A stretch of 64,000 nucleotides of DNA from an uncultured Pelagibacteraceae bacterium (GCA_902558835.1 CACEFK010000001.1:62001-126000), one strand, 5' to 3'. Shown: positions 37,716 to 47,123, counted from the first letter of the stretch. A program made the numbers and translations. The notes: generated by a model not told the origin, from the sequence alone.

Positions 37716-38455
37716 TTTTTTCTTTTATTAAGTTTTGCTTTTCTGAAATTTAAATTTAATAAATCTAGAATTAGAATGTATCCATTTAAATTTTGTCCAA
37801 TATTTAATATTTTTTTTAAAACTTCATTGGCTTGTAACGTACCTATTATTCCAGCAACGGTTCCTAAAATTCCCTCATATTCACAATTTAAAATTTCATC
37901 AGATATTGTTTCTTCTTGATAAAAACATCTTAAGCAAGGATCTTTTTTGTTGGTAAAATTAAAAGTAAAAATGTGTCCATCAAACTTACTTATAGCACCA
38001 GTGACTAGAAATTTTTTATATTTTAGACTTAAATCATTTATTAAAAATTTACTTTCAAAGTTATCAGTCCCATCAACAATATAGTCATAATTTTTAATTA
38101 TTTTTTCAAATGTAGTTTTATTTAATTTTAAATTAAAAATATTTATTTTTGTCTTTGAATTAATTTTATTTAATTTTTTTTTTGCAATCTTTACTTTTGA
38201 CTGATTTATGTCTTTTTCATTGTACAGGCTTTGTCTGTGGATATTGGAGAGACTTACGGTATCATGATCTACAATCCCAAGTGTACCAATACCCGATCTA
38301 CTTAAAAATTCAGCTACTGGGCAACCTAGACCACCCATACCAACTATCAAGACTTTTGAAGATAAAATTTTTTTTTGACCTACTGCTCCAATATTTTTAA
38401 GAATTATTTGCCTTGAGAATTTCTCTATTTCTTTTTTGTTTAAATTTTTGCTCAT
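37700..38455 (-). CDS. MoeB/ThiF-family adenylyltransferase
   Basis: Activates the C-terminal glycine of a ubiquitin-like sulfur carrier (MoaD or ThiS) by adenylation. The 251 residues contain the N-terminal ERYSRQ-like FSRQIIL, the ATP-binding VLIVGMGGLGCPVAEFLSRSG, DHDTVSLSNIHRQ, and VDGTDNFESKFLIND. The zinc cysteines are CLRCF and C-terminal CLC; CEYEGILGTVAGIIG holds the conserved catalytic-loop cysteine. No rhodanese domain is fused. MoeB versus ThiF cannot be settled without the carrier gene, which is not in the window. Overlaps dut by 4 bases. Confidence 0.9.
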   Translation of the reverse strand: MSKNLNKKEIEKFSRQIILKNIGAVGQKKILSSKVLIVGMGGLGCPVAEFLSRSGIGTLGIVDHDTVSLSNIHRQSLYNEKDINQSKVKIAKKKLNKINSKTKINIFNLKLNKTTFEKIIKNYDYIVDGTDNFESKFLINDLSLKYKKFLVTGAISKFDGHIFTFNFTNKKDPCLRCFYQEETISDEILNCEYEGILGTVAGIIGTLQANEVLKKILNIGQNLNGYILILDLLNLNFRKAKLNKRKKCLCN

Positions 38456-38889
38456 TTTCCTGTTGAGCCAAACCCACCTTCTCCTCTAATTGTTTCTGGT
38501 AGATCATCAGTTTCCTCTAGATCCATTTTAATTACAGGAGTTAAAATCATTTGTGCTATTCTATCCCTATTATTTATCAAGAAATCATTTTTCCCATGAT
38601 TAAATAGAATTACTTTTATTTCTCCCCTGTAATCACTATCAATAGTTCCAGGTGTATTTAAAACACTTATACTATTTTTTGCAGCTAAACCGGATCTCGG
38701 TCTTATTTGGATTTCGAAATCACTAGAAAATGCAACAGCAAGCCCCGTTGGAACTAAACATGAAGAGTTTGGTTTAAGATTGATGGGTTCATTTAATAAT
38801 GCCATTAAATCCATGCCTGATGCACCTTCTGTTTTGTAAGCGGGTAATTCAACCGCAGGGTCTAACTTTTTGATAAGAACTTTTGCCAT
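38452..38889 (-). CDS. dut: dUTP diphosphatase
   Basis: Trimeric dUTPase removing dUTP and making dUMP for thymidylate. The 145 residues hold all five motifs, including EGASGMDLMA, RPRSGLAAKNSISVLNTPGTIDSDYRGEIKV and the C-terminal GRGEGGFGSTGK-like RGEGGFGSTGK. Full length. It is coupled to coaBC upstream (TAATG) and the MoeB-like gene downstream (ATGA). Confidence 0.98.
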   Translation of the reverse strand: MAKVLIKKLDPAVELPAYKTEGASGMDLMALLNEPINLKPNSSCLVPTGLAVAFSSDFEIQIRPRSGLAAKNSISVLNTPGTIDSDYRGEIKVILFNHGKNDFLINNRDRIAQMILTPVIKMDLEETDDLPETIRGEGGFGSTGK

Positions 38890-40094
38890 TAATTTAATTG
38901 ATCAATTATTCTATCAACTATTTCATCAGAAATTTCAGATTTTTTTTTGTACGAAAGTTTTTCTTTTTTAGCATCTTTGTTTTTGTAATGAATTGTTACC
39001 TCATTATAATCAGAATTAAATCCTATACTTTTATTTGATACATCATTGGAAATTATCCAGTCACAATTCTTCTTGTTTAATTTTTCTTCTGCATTTTTAT
39101 CAATCTCGTTAGTTTCTGCTGCAAATCCTATTAAAAGTTCAGGTCTCATGGAGTTATGGTTGGATACATAATTAAGTATATCTATATTCTTTTCTAAATT
39201 TAAGTTTAAGTTCTCTTGCTTTTTAATTTTATTTTCATACTTTTTATTAATTTTAAAATCAGCTACCGCAGCAGAAAAAATTGCTACATCAGCAGGTAAA
39301 TTTTCTTGAGTAGCAACTAACATTTCATCTGCTGTTTCAACTTTTATAAGATTAATATCTTTAGTTATTTCAAGATTAGTTGGACCTGATATTAATGTTG
39401 TATCAAAACCTTTTTTGGATAATGATTTTGCTAATTCATATCCTTGTTTGCCACTTGATTTATTTGTAATAAAACGAACTGGATCTATGTACTCATTAGT
39501 TGGACCTGCTGTAACTAATGCTTTAAATTTTTTGTTATTTTTCTGAGTTAAGAAATATTTATTAACTTCTTCAGCGATTACTGATGGGTCTGACATTTTA
39601 CCCTCTCCATATTCACCACAAGCCATATCACCAACCTCTGGACCAATTAGTTTATATCCAAACTCTTTTAATTTTTTTATATTTGTTTTAGTAGTTGGAT
39701 GCTCCCACATTCTTACATTCATTGCTGGTGCTAAAATAATGTCTTTATCTGAAGCTAAAACAACAGTGGATGCTAAATCATCAGTTGTTCCTTGAGCTAG
39801 TTTTGAAATTGTATTTGCTGTTGCAGGCGCAATTACAATTATATCTGCCCATCTTGAAAGTGAAATATGATCCATTTCTGTCTCATTTTCTACACTAAAT
39901 AAATCGCTATAAACTTTACCTTGAGAAAGTGATGTTACTGAAAGTGGAGTTACAAACTCTCTTGCACTTGTTGTAAGAATTGTCTTTATATCTGCACCAT
40001 TTTTTTTAAAAAGCCTAATTGTTTCAAGACTTTTATAAGCAGATATTCCTCCACAGATAATAAATAGTATTTTTTTATTTAACAAATTTTTCAT
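38889..40094 (-). CDS. coaBC: Bifunctional phosphopantothenoylcysteine decarboxylase/synthase
   Basis: Two consecutive steps of coenzyme A synthesis. The 401 residues have the N-terminal flavin HFCD decarboxylase (CoaC) domain with ISAYKSLETIRLFKKNG, PATANTISKLAQGTTDDL and PAMNVRMWEHP. The CoaB half has TAGPTNEYIDPVRFITNKSSGKQGYELA and AAVADFKI. Complete fused form. It lies 8 bases after ubiB in the classical mutM-ubiE-ubiB-coaBC-dut neighbourhood. Confidence 0.97.
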   Translation of the reverse strand: MKNLLNKKILFIICGGISAYKSLETIRLFKKNGADIKTILTTSAREFVTPLSVTSLSQGKVYSDLFSVENETEMDHISLSRWADIIVIAPATANTISKLAQGTTDDLASTVVLASDKDIILAPAMNVRMWEHPTTKTNIKKLKEFGYKLIGPEVGDMACGEYGEGKMSDPSVIAEEVNKYFLTQKNNKKFKALVTAGPTNEYIDPVRFITNKSSGKQGYELAKSLSKKGFDTTLISGPTNLEITKDINLIKVETADEMLVATQENLPADVAIFSAAVADFKINKKYENKIKKQENLNLNLEKNIDILNYVSNHNSMRPELLIGFAAETNEIDKNAEEKLNKKNCDWIISNDVSNKSIGFNSDYNEVTIHYKNKDAKKEKLSYKKKSEISDEIVDRIIDQLN

Positions 40095-40102
40095 CTGCAG
40101 AA

Positions 40103-41671
40103 TTAAAATACTATAAGGCCAAAAATTACAAGAAGTAATAAACCAATAATAGATTGATTTCTAAATGCTATCATTTCTGATTTCTTATCATTCAGAGCTG
40201 TATAAGAATTTGAATTTTGTGGAATTTGACCACTGGCTAAAAACGTTAATGCTTGATTTGCTTTATCCATAATCTCAGGAAATTCTGGTAAACGTTTAAT
40301 CACTTCAGATGTATTTTTTAAAGTTTCATTTAAATTATTAATTGGGTCTTTGGTTTCTTTAAGCCAATTTTCTAGTACAGGCTTTGAAGTTGTCCAAATA
40401 TTTGTGTTTGGATTTAACTTTCTTGCTACACCTTCAACAACAACCATAGTTTTTTGCAACATTAATAATTGAGGTTGAGTTTGCATATTAAACTTTTCTG
40501 TTACATCAAACAATTGTTTGAGTAATTTACCTCCTGAAATATCTTTTACTTCTTGACCAAATATAGGCTCACCAATTGATCTCAAAGCTTGAGCTAGATC
40601 ATCGATTGGTACCTCTTTTGGAACTAATCCAGCCACTATGTGAACTTCAGCTACTTTACGATAATCTCTTTGAATAAATCCAAATAAAATTTCTGCTAAA
40701 AACCTTTTACTAAGTTTGTCTAACCTGCCCATAATCCCAAAATCTATAGGTACAATTTGGCCACTATTATCAACAAAAATGTTTCCTTGATGCATATCTG
40801 CATGAAAAAAACCATCTCTTACAGCGTGTCTTAAAAAATGTTGGATAATATCTTCAGCTATTTTATTAGTATCTAAATTTCTTTTCTTTAGCTCCTCAGC
40901 TTCTCTTATTGAAATTCCATCTATCCAATCCAAAGTCATTACATTTTCACTAGTAAAATTCCAATAAATTTCAGGAACTTTAAATCCAGCATCATTTTTA
41001 GTGTTTTCAGCATATTCATTAGCCGCAGCAGCTTCGAATCTTAAATCCATTTCAAGATTAGTTATTTCTTTAAGTAAAAAAACAACTTCAACAAGTTTTA
41101 ATCTTTTTGTTTTTTTTACAAATGACTCAATAATAAATGCAAATAACATCATTGCATCTATTTCTTCATTGAATATTTTTTTAATATTTGGTCTTAAAAT
41201 TTTTATTGCTACATCTTTAATTGTTCCATTATCATTTATTTTTGCTTTATGAACTTGTGCAATTGATGCAGCAGCAACTGGTTCACTTAAATCAATTATT
41301 GAATTAAATGCATCAACTCCAAGATCTTCTTTAATAATTTCTTTTGCTTCATGAATTGAAAAAGGGGGTAATCGATCTTGAAGTTTTTCTAGCTTTAAAG
41401 ATAATTCTTCTCCGATTATATCTGGTCTAGTAGCAAGAAATTGACCAAGTTTGATGAAAGTTGTACCCATAGACTCTAATGACCTAGATAGTCTTTCACC
41501 ATCATCCTCAATTAAATTATTTTGTTCCTTTTTTTCAAATGAAATAGATAAAATTTGGAATAATATTGTTACAGCTAAAGGAGGTTTTTTAAATTTTGAT
41601 GCAATTTTTAAAATATCTGATTTTGCAATTTTTCTTCCTAATTTAAATAAAGTAATAAGTTTTTTAATCAT
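40103..41671 (-). CDS. ubiB: UbiB atypical kinase/ATPase for ubiquinone biosynthesis
   Basis: Membrane-bound protein-kinase-like ATPase needed for ubiquinone synthesis. I start at the ATG at 41671 (522 residues), which shares one base with the ubiE stop; a TTG at 41683 would add four residues. The KxGQ motif is in LGQFLATRPDI, preceded by GTTFIKLGQ. PVAAASIAQVHKA replaces the P-loop, and FFHADMHQGNIFV plus IVPIDFGIMG are the catalytic and metal-binding loops. A single hydrophobic helix closes the C-terminus. Confidence 0.97.
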   Translation of the reverse strand: MIKKLITLFKLGRKIAKSDILKIASKFKKPPLAVTILFQILSISFEKKEQNNLIEDDGERLSRSLESMGTTFIKLGQFLATRPDIIGEELSLKLEKLQDRLPPFSIHEAKEIIKEDLGVDAFNSIIDLSEPVAAASIAQVHKAKINDNGTIKDVAIKILRPNIKKIFNEEIDAMMLFAFIIESFVKKTKRLKLVEVVFLLKEITNLEMDLRFEAAAANEYAENTKNDAGFKVPEIYWNFTSENVMTLDWIDGISIREAEELKKRNLDTNKIAEDIIQHFLRHAVRDGFFHADMHQGNIFVDNSGQIVPIDFGIMGRLDKLSKRFLAEILFGFIQRDYRKVAEVHIVAGLVPKEVPIDDLAQALRSIGEPIFGQEVKDISGGKLLKQLFDVTEKFNMQTQPQLLMLQKTMVVVEGVARKLNPNTNIWTTSKPVLENWLKETKDPINNLNETLKNTSEVIKRLPEFPEIMDKANQALTFLASGQIPQNSNSYTALNDKKSEMIAFRNQSIIGLLLLVIFGLIVF

Positions 41672-42375
41672 TAAATTTTCCAACCACTATGAATTGAAAC
41701 AATACCACCAGAAAAATTTCTATAAGAACATTTATGAAAATTATTTTTTTCCATTAACTCTATTAATTCATCTTGATTAATAAATTGTTTAATACTTTTG
41801 ATTAAATATTCGTAAGGTTCTTTTTCTCCAACTACAAACTGACCAATAATAGGAATGAGTTTTGAGTAATTTTTATAAACAAAATCAAGATTTGAATTTT
41901 GAATCTTAGAAAATTCCAGACATAGATAGCGTCCGCCAGGCTTTAAAACTCTATAGGCCTCTGAAAGTGCTTTATTTAAATTTTTTGTATTTCTTAGCCC
42001 AAAGCTAATCGTGTAATAATCAAATGAATTGTCTGTTATTGGTAATTTTTCTGCTGGAGAAATAACCCATTTTACATTTTTGTAATTAGATAATTTTTGC
42101 TTTCCTTGACTAACCATTCCTTTATTAGGGTCTACACAAGTAATTTCAGCCTCTTTATTTGTGTTATCTAAAAATAACTTTCCAATATCCCCCGTCCCGC
42201 ATGCAACATCTATTAATTTTCTACTAACTCTCGGATTCATCATATTGATTAAACTTTTTTTCCAATATCTATGTACACCCATAGACATAAAGTCATTCAT
42301 CAAGTCATATTTGTTGTAGACCTGATTAAATACATTTTCTACAAGTCCTTTTTTATTTTGAAGATTTTGTTGCAT
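41671..42375 (-). CDS. ubiE: Ubiquinone/menaquinone C-methyltransferase UbiE
   Basis: SAM-dependent C-methylation of the quinone ring. The 234 residues contain YDLMNDFMSMGVHRYWKKSL, the SAM-binding LIDVACGTGDIGKLFL, FGLRNTKNLNKALSEAYRVLKPGGRYLCLEFS and YSYRNFSGGIVSIHSGWK-like C-terminus. Full length. First gene of the ubiE-ubiB-coaBC-dut-moeB run, divergent from mutM with 29 bases between the starts. With coq7 (51905-52438) the window encodes three ubiquinone-pathway proteins. Confidence 0.97.
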   Translation of the reverse strand: MQQNLQNKKGLVENVFNQVYNKYDLMNDFMSMGVHRYWKKSLINMMNPRVSRKLIDVACGTGDIGKLFLDNTNKEAEITCVDPNKGMVSQGKQKLSNYKNVKWVISPAEKLPITDNSFDYYTISFGLRNTKNLNKALSEAYRVLKPGGRYLCLEFSKIQNSNLDFVYKNYSKLIPIIGQFVVGEKEPYEYLIKSIKQFINQDELIELMEKNNFHKCSYRNFSGGIVSIHSGWKI

Positions 42376-42404
42376 AAAAAAATATATATTGAATATAGTA
42401 TCAA

Positions 42405-43268
42405 ATGCCAGAATTACCAGAAGTAGAAATTGTTAGACAATCCCTTCATAAAAAGATCAAAAAAAAAAGCATAAAAAAAGTAATAATTAGAAATAGGAAT
42501 TTAAGGTTTAAAATACCAAGTGATTTTGAAAGTTTTCTTAAAAATAAAAAAATAATTGAAGTTAGTAGATTTTCTAAATATTTGATTATCCATTTTCAAA
42601 ATGAAGATTATTGTTTAATTCATTTAGGAATGTCAGGAACAATCCATATTCTTGATAAGAAAAAGCCTCTAAAATTTACGAATACTAGTTTTTATCATTC
42701 ACCTTTTTTACCTAAAAAACATAATCATGCAGAGTTTGTATTTGATAGCTTGAAAATAATTTATAATGATCCAAGACGTTTTGGATTTTTTGAAATAATT
42801 AAAAATTATCAAGATTTACAGAAAAGATTTAAATTAATGGGACCTGAACCATTTAGTGATAAATTTAACTTAAATTATGTAGTTAATTATTTTAAGGAAA
42901 AAAATAAGGATATAAAAAGTTTCTTACTTGATCAGAGATTTGTTTCTGGAATAGGTAATATTTATGCAAGTGAAATTCTTTTCGCTAGTAAAATAAATCC
43001 ATTTAAAAAGGCAAAAAGACTTAATAAAAATGAATGTTTAAATATTATTTTAAATTCTAAGAAAATACTTCAACAGGCAATTAATAAGGGAGGCTCAAGT
43101 ATAAGAGATTTTAAAGATATTTCAGGTAACAAAGGTACCTTCCAAAAGGAGTTTAAAGTTTATCAGCAAGACGGAGCTGATTGTAAGCGTACGAAGTGCA
43201 AAGGTATTATAAAAAAAAAGATAACATCAAATAGGTCGACTTTTTTTTGTGTTTCCTGTCAAAAATAG
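42405..43268 (+). CDS. mutM: Formamidopyrimidine-DNA glycosylase (Fpg)
   Basis: Removes 8-oxoguanine and ring-opened purines. The 287 residues start MPELPEVEIVRQSL, with Pro1 nucleophile after Met removal and Glu2. FSKYLIIHF carries the conserved lysine of the beta-hairpin, and the H2TH block is RFVSGIGNIYASEILF. A C-terminal zinc finger follows, with four cysteines in CKRTKC and FFCVSCQK. With nth it gives the main oxidised-base repair pair. rpsT starts 50 bases on. Confidence 0.97.
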   Translation: MPELPEVEIVRQSLHKKIKKKSIKKVIIRNRNLRFKIPSDFESFLKNKKIIEVSRFSKYLIIHFQNEDYCLIHLGMSGTIHILDKKKPLKFTNTSFYHSPFLPKKHNHAEFVFDSLKIIYNDPRRFGFFEIIKNYQDLQKRFKLMGPEPFSDKFNLNYVVNYFKEKNKDIKSFLLDQRFVSGIGNIYASEILFASKINPFKKAKRLNKNECLNIILNSKKILQQAINKGGSSIRDFKDISGNKGTFQKEFKVYQQDGADCKRTKCKGIIKKKITSNRSTFFCVSCQK

Positions 43269-43318
43269 TTAAATATTTAGTTGACCACTATAAATTCTCG
43301 AGCTATACCCCTGCGCAG

Positions 43319-43579
43319 ATGGCAAACACAAAATCAGCAATTAAGAGAATTAGAAGAATTTCTAAACAAACAGCAGTAAATAAAGCTAGAAAGAGTAGAT
43401 TTAGAAACGCTCTTAAGAAAATGAACCTTCTAATTGATGGTAAAAAGAAAGATGAGGCTCTAAAATTTTTACCAAAGTTAAACTCTGAGTTGATGAAAAT
43501 TGCAAAAACAGGAATAATAAAAAAACAAAATGCTTCTAGAAATGTTTCTAGAATTACAAAAAAAATTGCTGCAATCTAA
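43319..43579 (+). CDS. rpsT: 30S ribosomal protein S20
   Basis: 16S rRNA-binding ribosomal protein. The ATG at 43319 gives 86 residues starting MANTKSAIKRIRR, the universal S20 N-terminus; the frame extends upstream into mutM but without S20 sequence. KSRFRNALKKMNLLIDGKKKDEALKF and the terminal KNASRNVSRITKKIA-like helix match the family. It lies before dnaA as in many alphaproteobacteria. Confidence 0.97.
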   Translation: MANTKSAIKRIRRISKQTAVNKARKSRFRNALKKMNLLIDGKKKDEALKFLPKLNSELMKIAKTGIIKKQNASRNVSRITKKIAAI

Positions 43580-43892
43580 ACGTTAGCTTAAATTTTTTAA
43601 ACAACTCCTGATATCCACATTATATATTTAATTTTTTTGTTAAGTTACTATATTTAGAGTTAGTAAATATTTGAATTATAGTCATTCAATCTATGTTCGA
43701 TTTAATTTTAATTCAATCAATTAATTGATTCAATCTATATTTGATTCAATTTATAATTTTAAATTTAATTTTAATTTTGAATTTTTTTTTAAAATATAAA
43801 TCACAATCATAGATTTTATTTTTTTTTAAATTTCTTTATTAAGTTGTTGCAAATTTTTTTAAATAGTTCTAACTGAGATTTCCCCATAATTT
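43580..43892. other. 313-bp AT-rich spacer before dnaA with repeats (possible dnaA control region or origin)
   Basis: No gene is seen. It contains one DnaA-box-like ATATCCACA (43611-43619, one mismatch to TTATCCACA). A perfect 16-bp palindrome AATCAATTAATTGATT lies at 43715-43730. Copies of ATTCAAT(C/T)TAT occur at 43684, 43728 and 43744, plus a related ATTCAATCAAT at 43711. Two GATTC (GANTC, CcrM-type) sites sit 16 bases apart at 43727 and 43743. The last 120 bases are T/A tracts. Only one box is weak support for an origin; regulation of dnaA is the more modest reading. Confidence 0.55.
43684..43754 (+). repeat. Iteron-like ATTCAAT repeats upstream of dnaA
   Basis: Four related 11-mers: ATTCAATCTAT (43684), ATTCAATCAAT (43711), ATTCAATCTAT (43728) and ATTCAATTTAT (43744), spaced 27, 17 and 16 bases. 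The second and third overlap the palindrome at 43715-43730. AT-rich composition raises chance matches, but the exact repeat with near one-and-a-half-turn spacing is notable. Confidence 0.65.
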
Positions 43893-45311
43893 ATGAACAA
43901 ATTAACAAATACAAAAAATATTAACAATTTTTCTTCTGAAGGCTTTGAATGGAAGCAGGTGCAGAATGAAATGAAAAATAAACTAGGCTTAGAAGTTTAT
44001 GAGAGCTGGTTAAAAAAGATTTCTTTTGTAGAGGAATTCAATAATTACTTGTTATTATCAGTTCCAACAAGATTTATTAGAGATTGGATTACATCAAGAT
44101 ATTTAGACCAAATATTACAAATAATTAAAGTATATAAAAAAGATACTATTAGAATTGAGTTCAAGATAGTTGAAAAATCTCAAGATATCACTTTAAAAGA
44201 AAGTAATATTAAAGAGAACAATACTAATGAAAATGTTTCATTTATAAAAGACTCTTATCTTCAGTATAATCGAATTGATCCAAATAAAAGATTTGATAAT
44301 TTTATAACAGGTTCAAGTAACAAATTAGCTTACGAAGCATCTTTAAAAGTCTCAGAAAATATATCTCATTATAATCCGCTTTATATTTATGGTGGTGTTG
44401 GAATGGGAAAAACTCACCTATTAAATTCAATAGGTTTAGAGCTTAAAAAAAATAATAAAGTAATGTTTATTTCTGCCGAACGTTTCATGTATCAGTTTGT
44501 AAAATCAATTAAATCGAACGACATGGTTAAGTTTAAAGAATATTTTAGAAATACAGATATTTTATTAATCGATGATATACAGTTTATAAGTGGAAAAGAG
44601 GCTATGCAGGAGGAGTTCTTTCATACATTTAATGCATTGCTTGATAAGGGATCTCAAATAATTGTATCAGCTGATCGAGCACCAAACAAATTATCAAGGA
44701 TTCAAGAAAGAATTAAATCAAGATTTTCTGGCGGATTAGTTGTTGATATTCAAAAGCCAGACCTTGAGCTAAGAAAAAAAATAGTTGAAAAAAAAACTGA
44801 AGAATTGAATGCACTGTATTCTGAACAATTACAAGTTTCTAGAGAAATTCAAGATTTTATAAGTAACGAAATAACTGGAAGTGTAAGGGAACTAGTTGGT
44901 TCAATAAACAGAGTTGTTTCATTTTCAAGAATTTACAACAAAGCCCCAAATCTTGCTGAAACTAAAGTGGTTTTAAAAGATTTATTAAATTTAGCAGAAA
45001 ATAAAGTTACAATAGATCTAATTCAGACAATTGTTTGTAAGTTTTTCAAAATCAGCAAAAATGAAATGCTATCATCTAGAAGATCAAGATATTTAGTAAG
45101 ACCTAGGCAAACAGCAATTTATTTAACAAAAATTTTGACTTCTAAATCATTGCCTGAAATTGGAAGAGAATTTTCTAACCGAGACCATACAACAATAATT
45201 CATTCAGTAAAAACAATTGAAAAGATAAAAGAAAAAGATCCTGAGATGGTTGATAATATAAATAAATTAAAAAACCAGATTTTATACAATAATAAAGAAA
45301 ATGAAATTTAA
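43893..45311 (+). CDS. dnaA: Chromosomal replication initiator DnaA
   Basis: Opens the origin and loads the helicase; also a transcription factor. The 472 residues have domain I (EWKQVQNEMKNKLGLEVYESWLKKI) and a short linker. The AAA+ domain has Walker A YGGVGMGKTHLLNSIG and Walker B ILLIDDIQFISGKEA. Domain IV has YLVRPRQTAIYLTKILT and the DnaA signature GREFSNRDHTTIIHSVK. Complete. dnaN overlaps its last 11 bases. Confidence 0.99.
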   Translation: MNKLTNTKNINNFSSEGFEWKQVQNEMKNKLGLEVYESWLKKISFVEEFNNYLLLSVPTRFIRDWITSRYLDQILQIIKVYKKDTIRIEFKIVEKSQDITLKESNIKENNTNENVSFIKDSYLQYNRIDPNKRFDNFITGSSNKLAYEASLKVSENISHYNPLYIYGGVGMGKTHLLNSIGLELKKNNKVMFISAERFMYQFVKSIKSNDMVKFKEYFRNTDILLIDDIQFISGKEAMQEEFFHTFNALLDKGSQIIVSADRAPNKLSRIQERIKSRFSGGLVVDIQKPDLELRKKIVEKKTEELNALYSEQLQVSREIQDFISNEITGSVRELVGSINRVVSFSRIYNKAPNLAETKVVLKDLLNLAENKVTIDLIQTIVCKFFKISKNEMLSSRRSRYLVRPRQTAIYLTKILTSKSLPEIGREFSNRDHTTIIHSVKTIEKIKEKDPEMVDNINKLKNQILYNNKENEI

Positions 45312-46413
45312 CGTTAATCAACAAGACCTTCAGCAAGCATTAAATTATTGCCAAGGAGTTATTGAAAAAAGAAGTACATTACCAATACTTTCTAATATTT
45401 TGTTAGATGCAAGTAATTCAAAACTTACTATCACTGCGACTGATCTAGATTTAATATTTATACATCAATTAAATAATGTAGAAATTCTAGAGGAGGGCAA
45501 AACAACCACAACTTCCTCAATCATGTATGATATTATAAGAAAGTTTAACTCAGGAAAAAAAATAAATCTTTCTCTAACAGATATAAGTAAATTACAAGTA
45601 GAGTCTGAAAAATCTATTTTTAATTTGAATTGCATAAGTGCAACAGAGTTTCCACTGACAGATGAAAATTTTAATCAAAATGAATTTATAATTAAATCAA
45701 AACAATTATTGAAATTATTAAATAAGTGTAAATTTTCGGTTTCTAATGACGAAACAAGGCATTACCTAAGTGGAATTTATTTTCATCAAACAGAAGTTGA
45801 AGATAAAAATTATTTAACAGCAGTTGCAACTGATAGTCATAGAATGTCTATTTCAAAAATTAGATTAGAGGAAAAAATTGATTTTGATCCAATAATTTTA
45901 CCAAAAAAAACAATTTTTCAACTTTGCTCTTTATTAGATAGCTTTGATGGAGATGTAAAAGTTTCAAATGTGAAATCAAAAATAAAATTTGAATTAAATA
46001 ATAGTATTTTAATTTCAAAACTTATTGACGGAAAATTTCCTAATTACATTCAAGTTATACCTAAAAATAATCAAAAAAAATTAGAAATAGACTTAAAATT
46101 ATTTTTAAATTCTGTTGATAGAGTAGCATCTGTTTCATTAGATAAAAAAGATGGTGTGAAATTCAATTTATCTAAAGACACTTTAGATCTGTCAGTAAAT
46201 AATACCAACAGTGGTGATGGTAAAGAAACTTTAACTGTTAAGTTTGATCATGATTTAGAGATAAGTTTTAATTCTAGATATTTGATAGACGTTGCTTCAC
46301 AACTAGATGGAGATAGAGTTGAAATTTTCTTTAATGATACTGGTTCACCAGCACTGATAAAAGATCCAGGCGATTTCGATAGTATTTTTGTTGTAATGCC
46401 TATGAAGGGCTAA
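45301..46413 (+). CDS. dnaN: DNA polymerase III beta subunit (sliding clamp)
   Basis: Ring-shaped processivity clamp. The 370 residues contain the N-terminal QQDLQQALNYCQGVIEKRSTLPILSNIL and the LTAVATDSHRMSISKI loop, and end with SPALIKDPGDFDSIFVVMPMKG, the clamp C-terminus. Length matches E. coli (366). It overlaps dnaA in a +1-type frame, and its stop is shared (CTAA) with the convergent plsC. recF does not follow. Confidence 0.98.
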   Translation: MKFNVNQQDLQQALNYCQGVIEKRSTLPILSNILLDASNSKLTITATDLDLIFIHQLNNVEILEEGKTTTTSSIMYDIIRKFNSGKKINLSLTDISKLQVESEKSIFNLNCISATEFPLTDENFNQNEFIIKSKQLLKLLNKCKFSVSNDETRHYLSGIYFHQTEVEDKNYLTAVATDSHRMSISKIRLEEKIDFDPIILPKKTIFQLCSLLDSFDGDVKVSNVKSKIKFELNNSILISKLIDGKFPNYIQVIPKNNQKKLEIDLKLFLNSVDRVASVSLDKKDGVKFNLSKDTLDLSVNNTNSGDGKETLTVKFDHDLEISFNSRYLIDVASQLDGDRVEIFFNDTGSPALIKDPGDFDSIFVVMPMKG

Positions 46414-47111
46414 TTAATTAAATCTAACTCTGAATAAATATTTTTTTCAAGAAGTTGAATAAAATTTTCCTTTGTTAACCCAGAAGGAATTGGTTTTAGA
46501 ATAGAGATTGTAATTGTTTTATTAGATTTTTTTTTACCTTTTTTAGGCCACACATATCCAGAGTTAATTGCAACTGGCTGGCAAGCAACATTAAGCTCTT
46601 CATAAATTCTCGAAGCACCTTTTTTAAAAGGTGGTCTTTCATCTGGAAGAACTCTGGTTCCTTGAGGAAAAATAATTAAAGGTCTATTAGAAGTAGCTAT
46701 CATTTTTGAAATATCATCAAAAAAACCCAAGTTATCTTTTGTAACTTTGTTTCTTTTTATTGAAATTGATCCTATTTTTTTTAAGTACCAACCAAAAATT
46801 GGAATTAACAATAATTCTTTTTTTAGAATAAATACAGGTGAGTTAAAGATTGTTTGTAAATAAAAAGTTTCAAACATTGATTGATGAGATGCTGCTATAA
46901 AAAATTTTTCATTATTAATAATATTTTCTCTTCCTTTGATTGAAATTTTTACTGAAAGAACAAACCTTAAACAAAAACTGGCCCAATGGCCCATTAATTT
47001 ACCCCCCATTAAAACAACCTGTTTAGGCAAGAAAAATGATGGTAAAAAAATTATCGAAATAAAGATGATTCCAGTGAAAAACAATATTGAAAATAAAAAG
47101 TTTCTTATCAT
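46410..47111 (-). CDS. 1-acylglycerol-3-phosphate O-acyltransferase (PlsC-like)
   Basis: Makes phosphatidic acid from lysophosphatidic acid. I start at the ATG at 47111 (233 residues); a TTG at 47120 would add three. One N-terminal membrane span is followed by the HX4E-type motif AASHQSMFETFY. IPIFGWYLKKIGSISIKRN and the substrate motif IFPQGTR (usually FPEGTR) complete the acyltransferase. An acyl donor other than LPA cannot be excluded. Last gene of the argH-lipoprotein-lysA-plsC run. Confidence 0.9.
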   Translation of the reverse strand: MIRNFLFSILFFTGIIFISIIFLPSFFLPKQVVLMGGKLMGHWASFCLRFVLSVKISIKGRENIINNEKFFIAASHQSMFETFYLQTIFNSPVFILKKELLLIPIFGWYLKKIGSISIKRNKVTKDNLGFFDDISKMIATSNRPLIIFPQGTRVLPDERPPFKKGASRIYEELNVACQPVAINSGYVWPKKGKKKSNKTITISILKPIPSGLTKENFIQLLEKNIYSELDLIN

Positions 47112-47123
47112 TTTTGTCAAAAG

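Noticed and set aside
43247-43318. N-terminal extension of ribosomal protein S20
   Set aside because: The S20 sequence starts exactly at MANTKSA; the extension overlaps mutM and has no S20 similarity.
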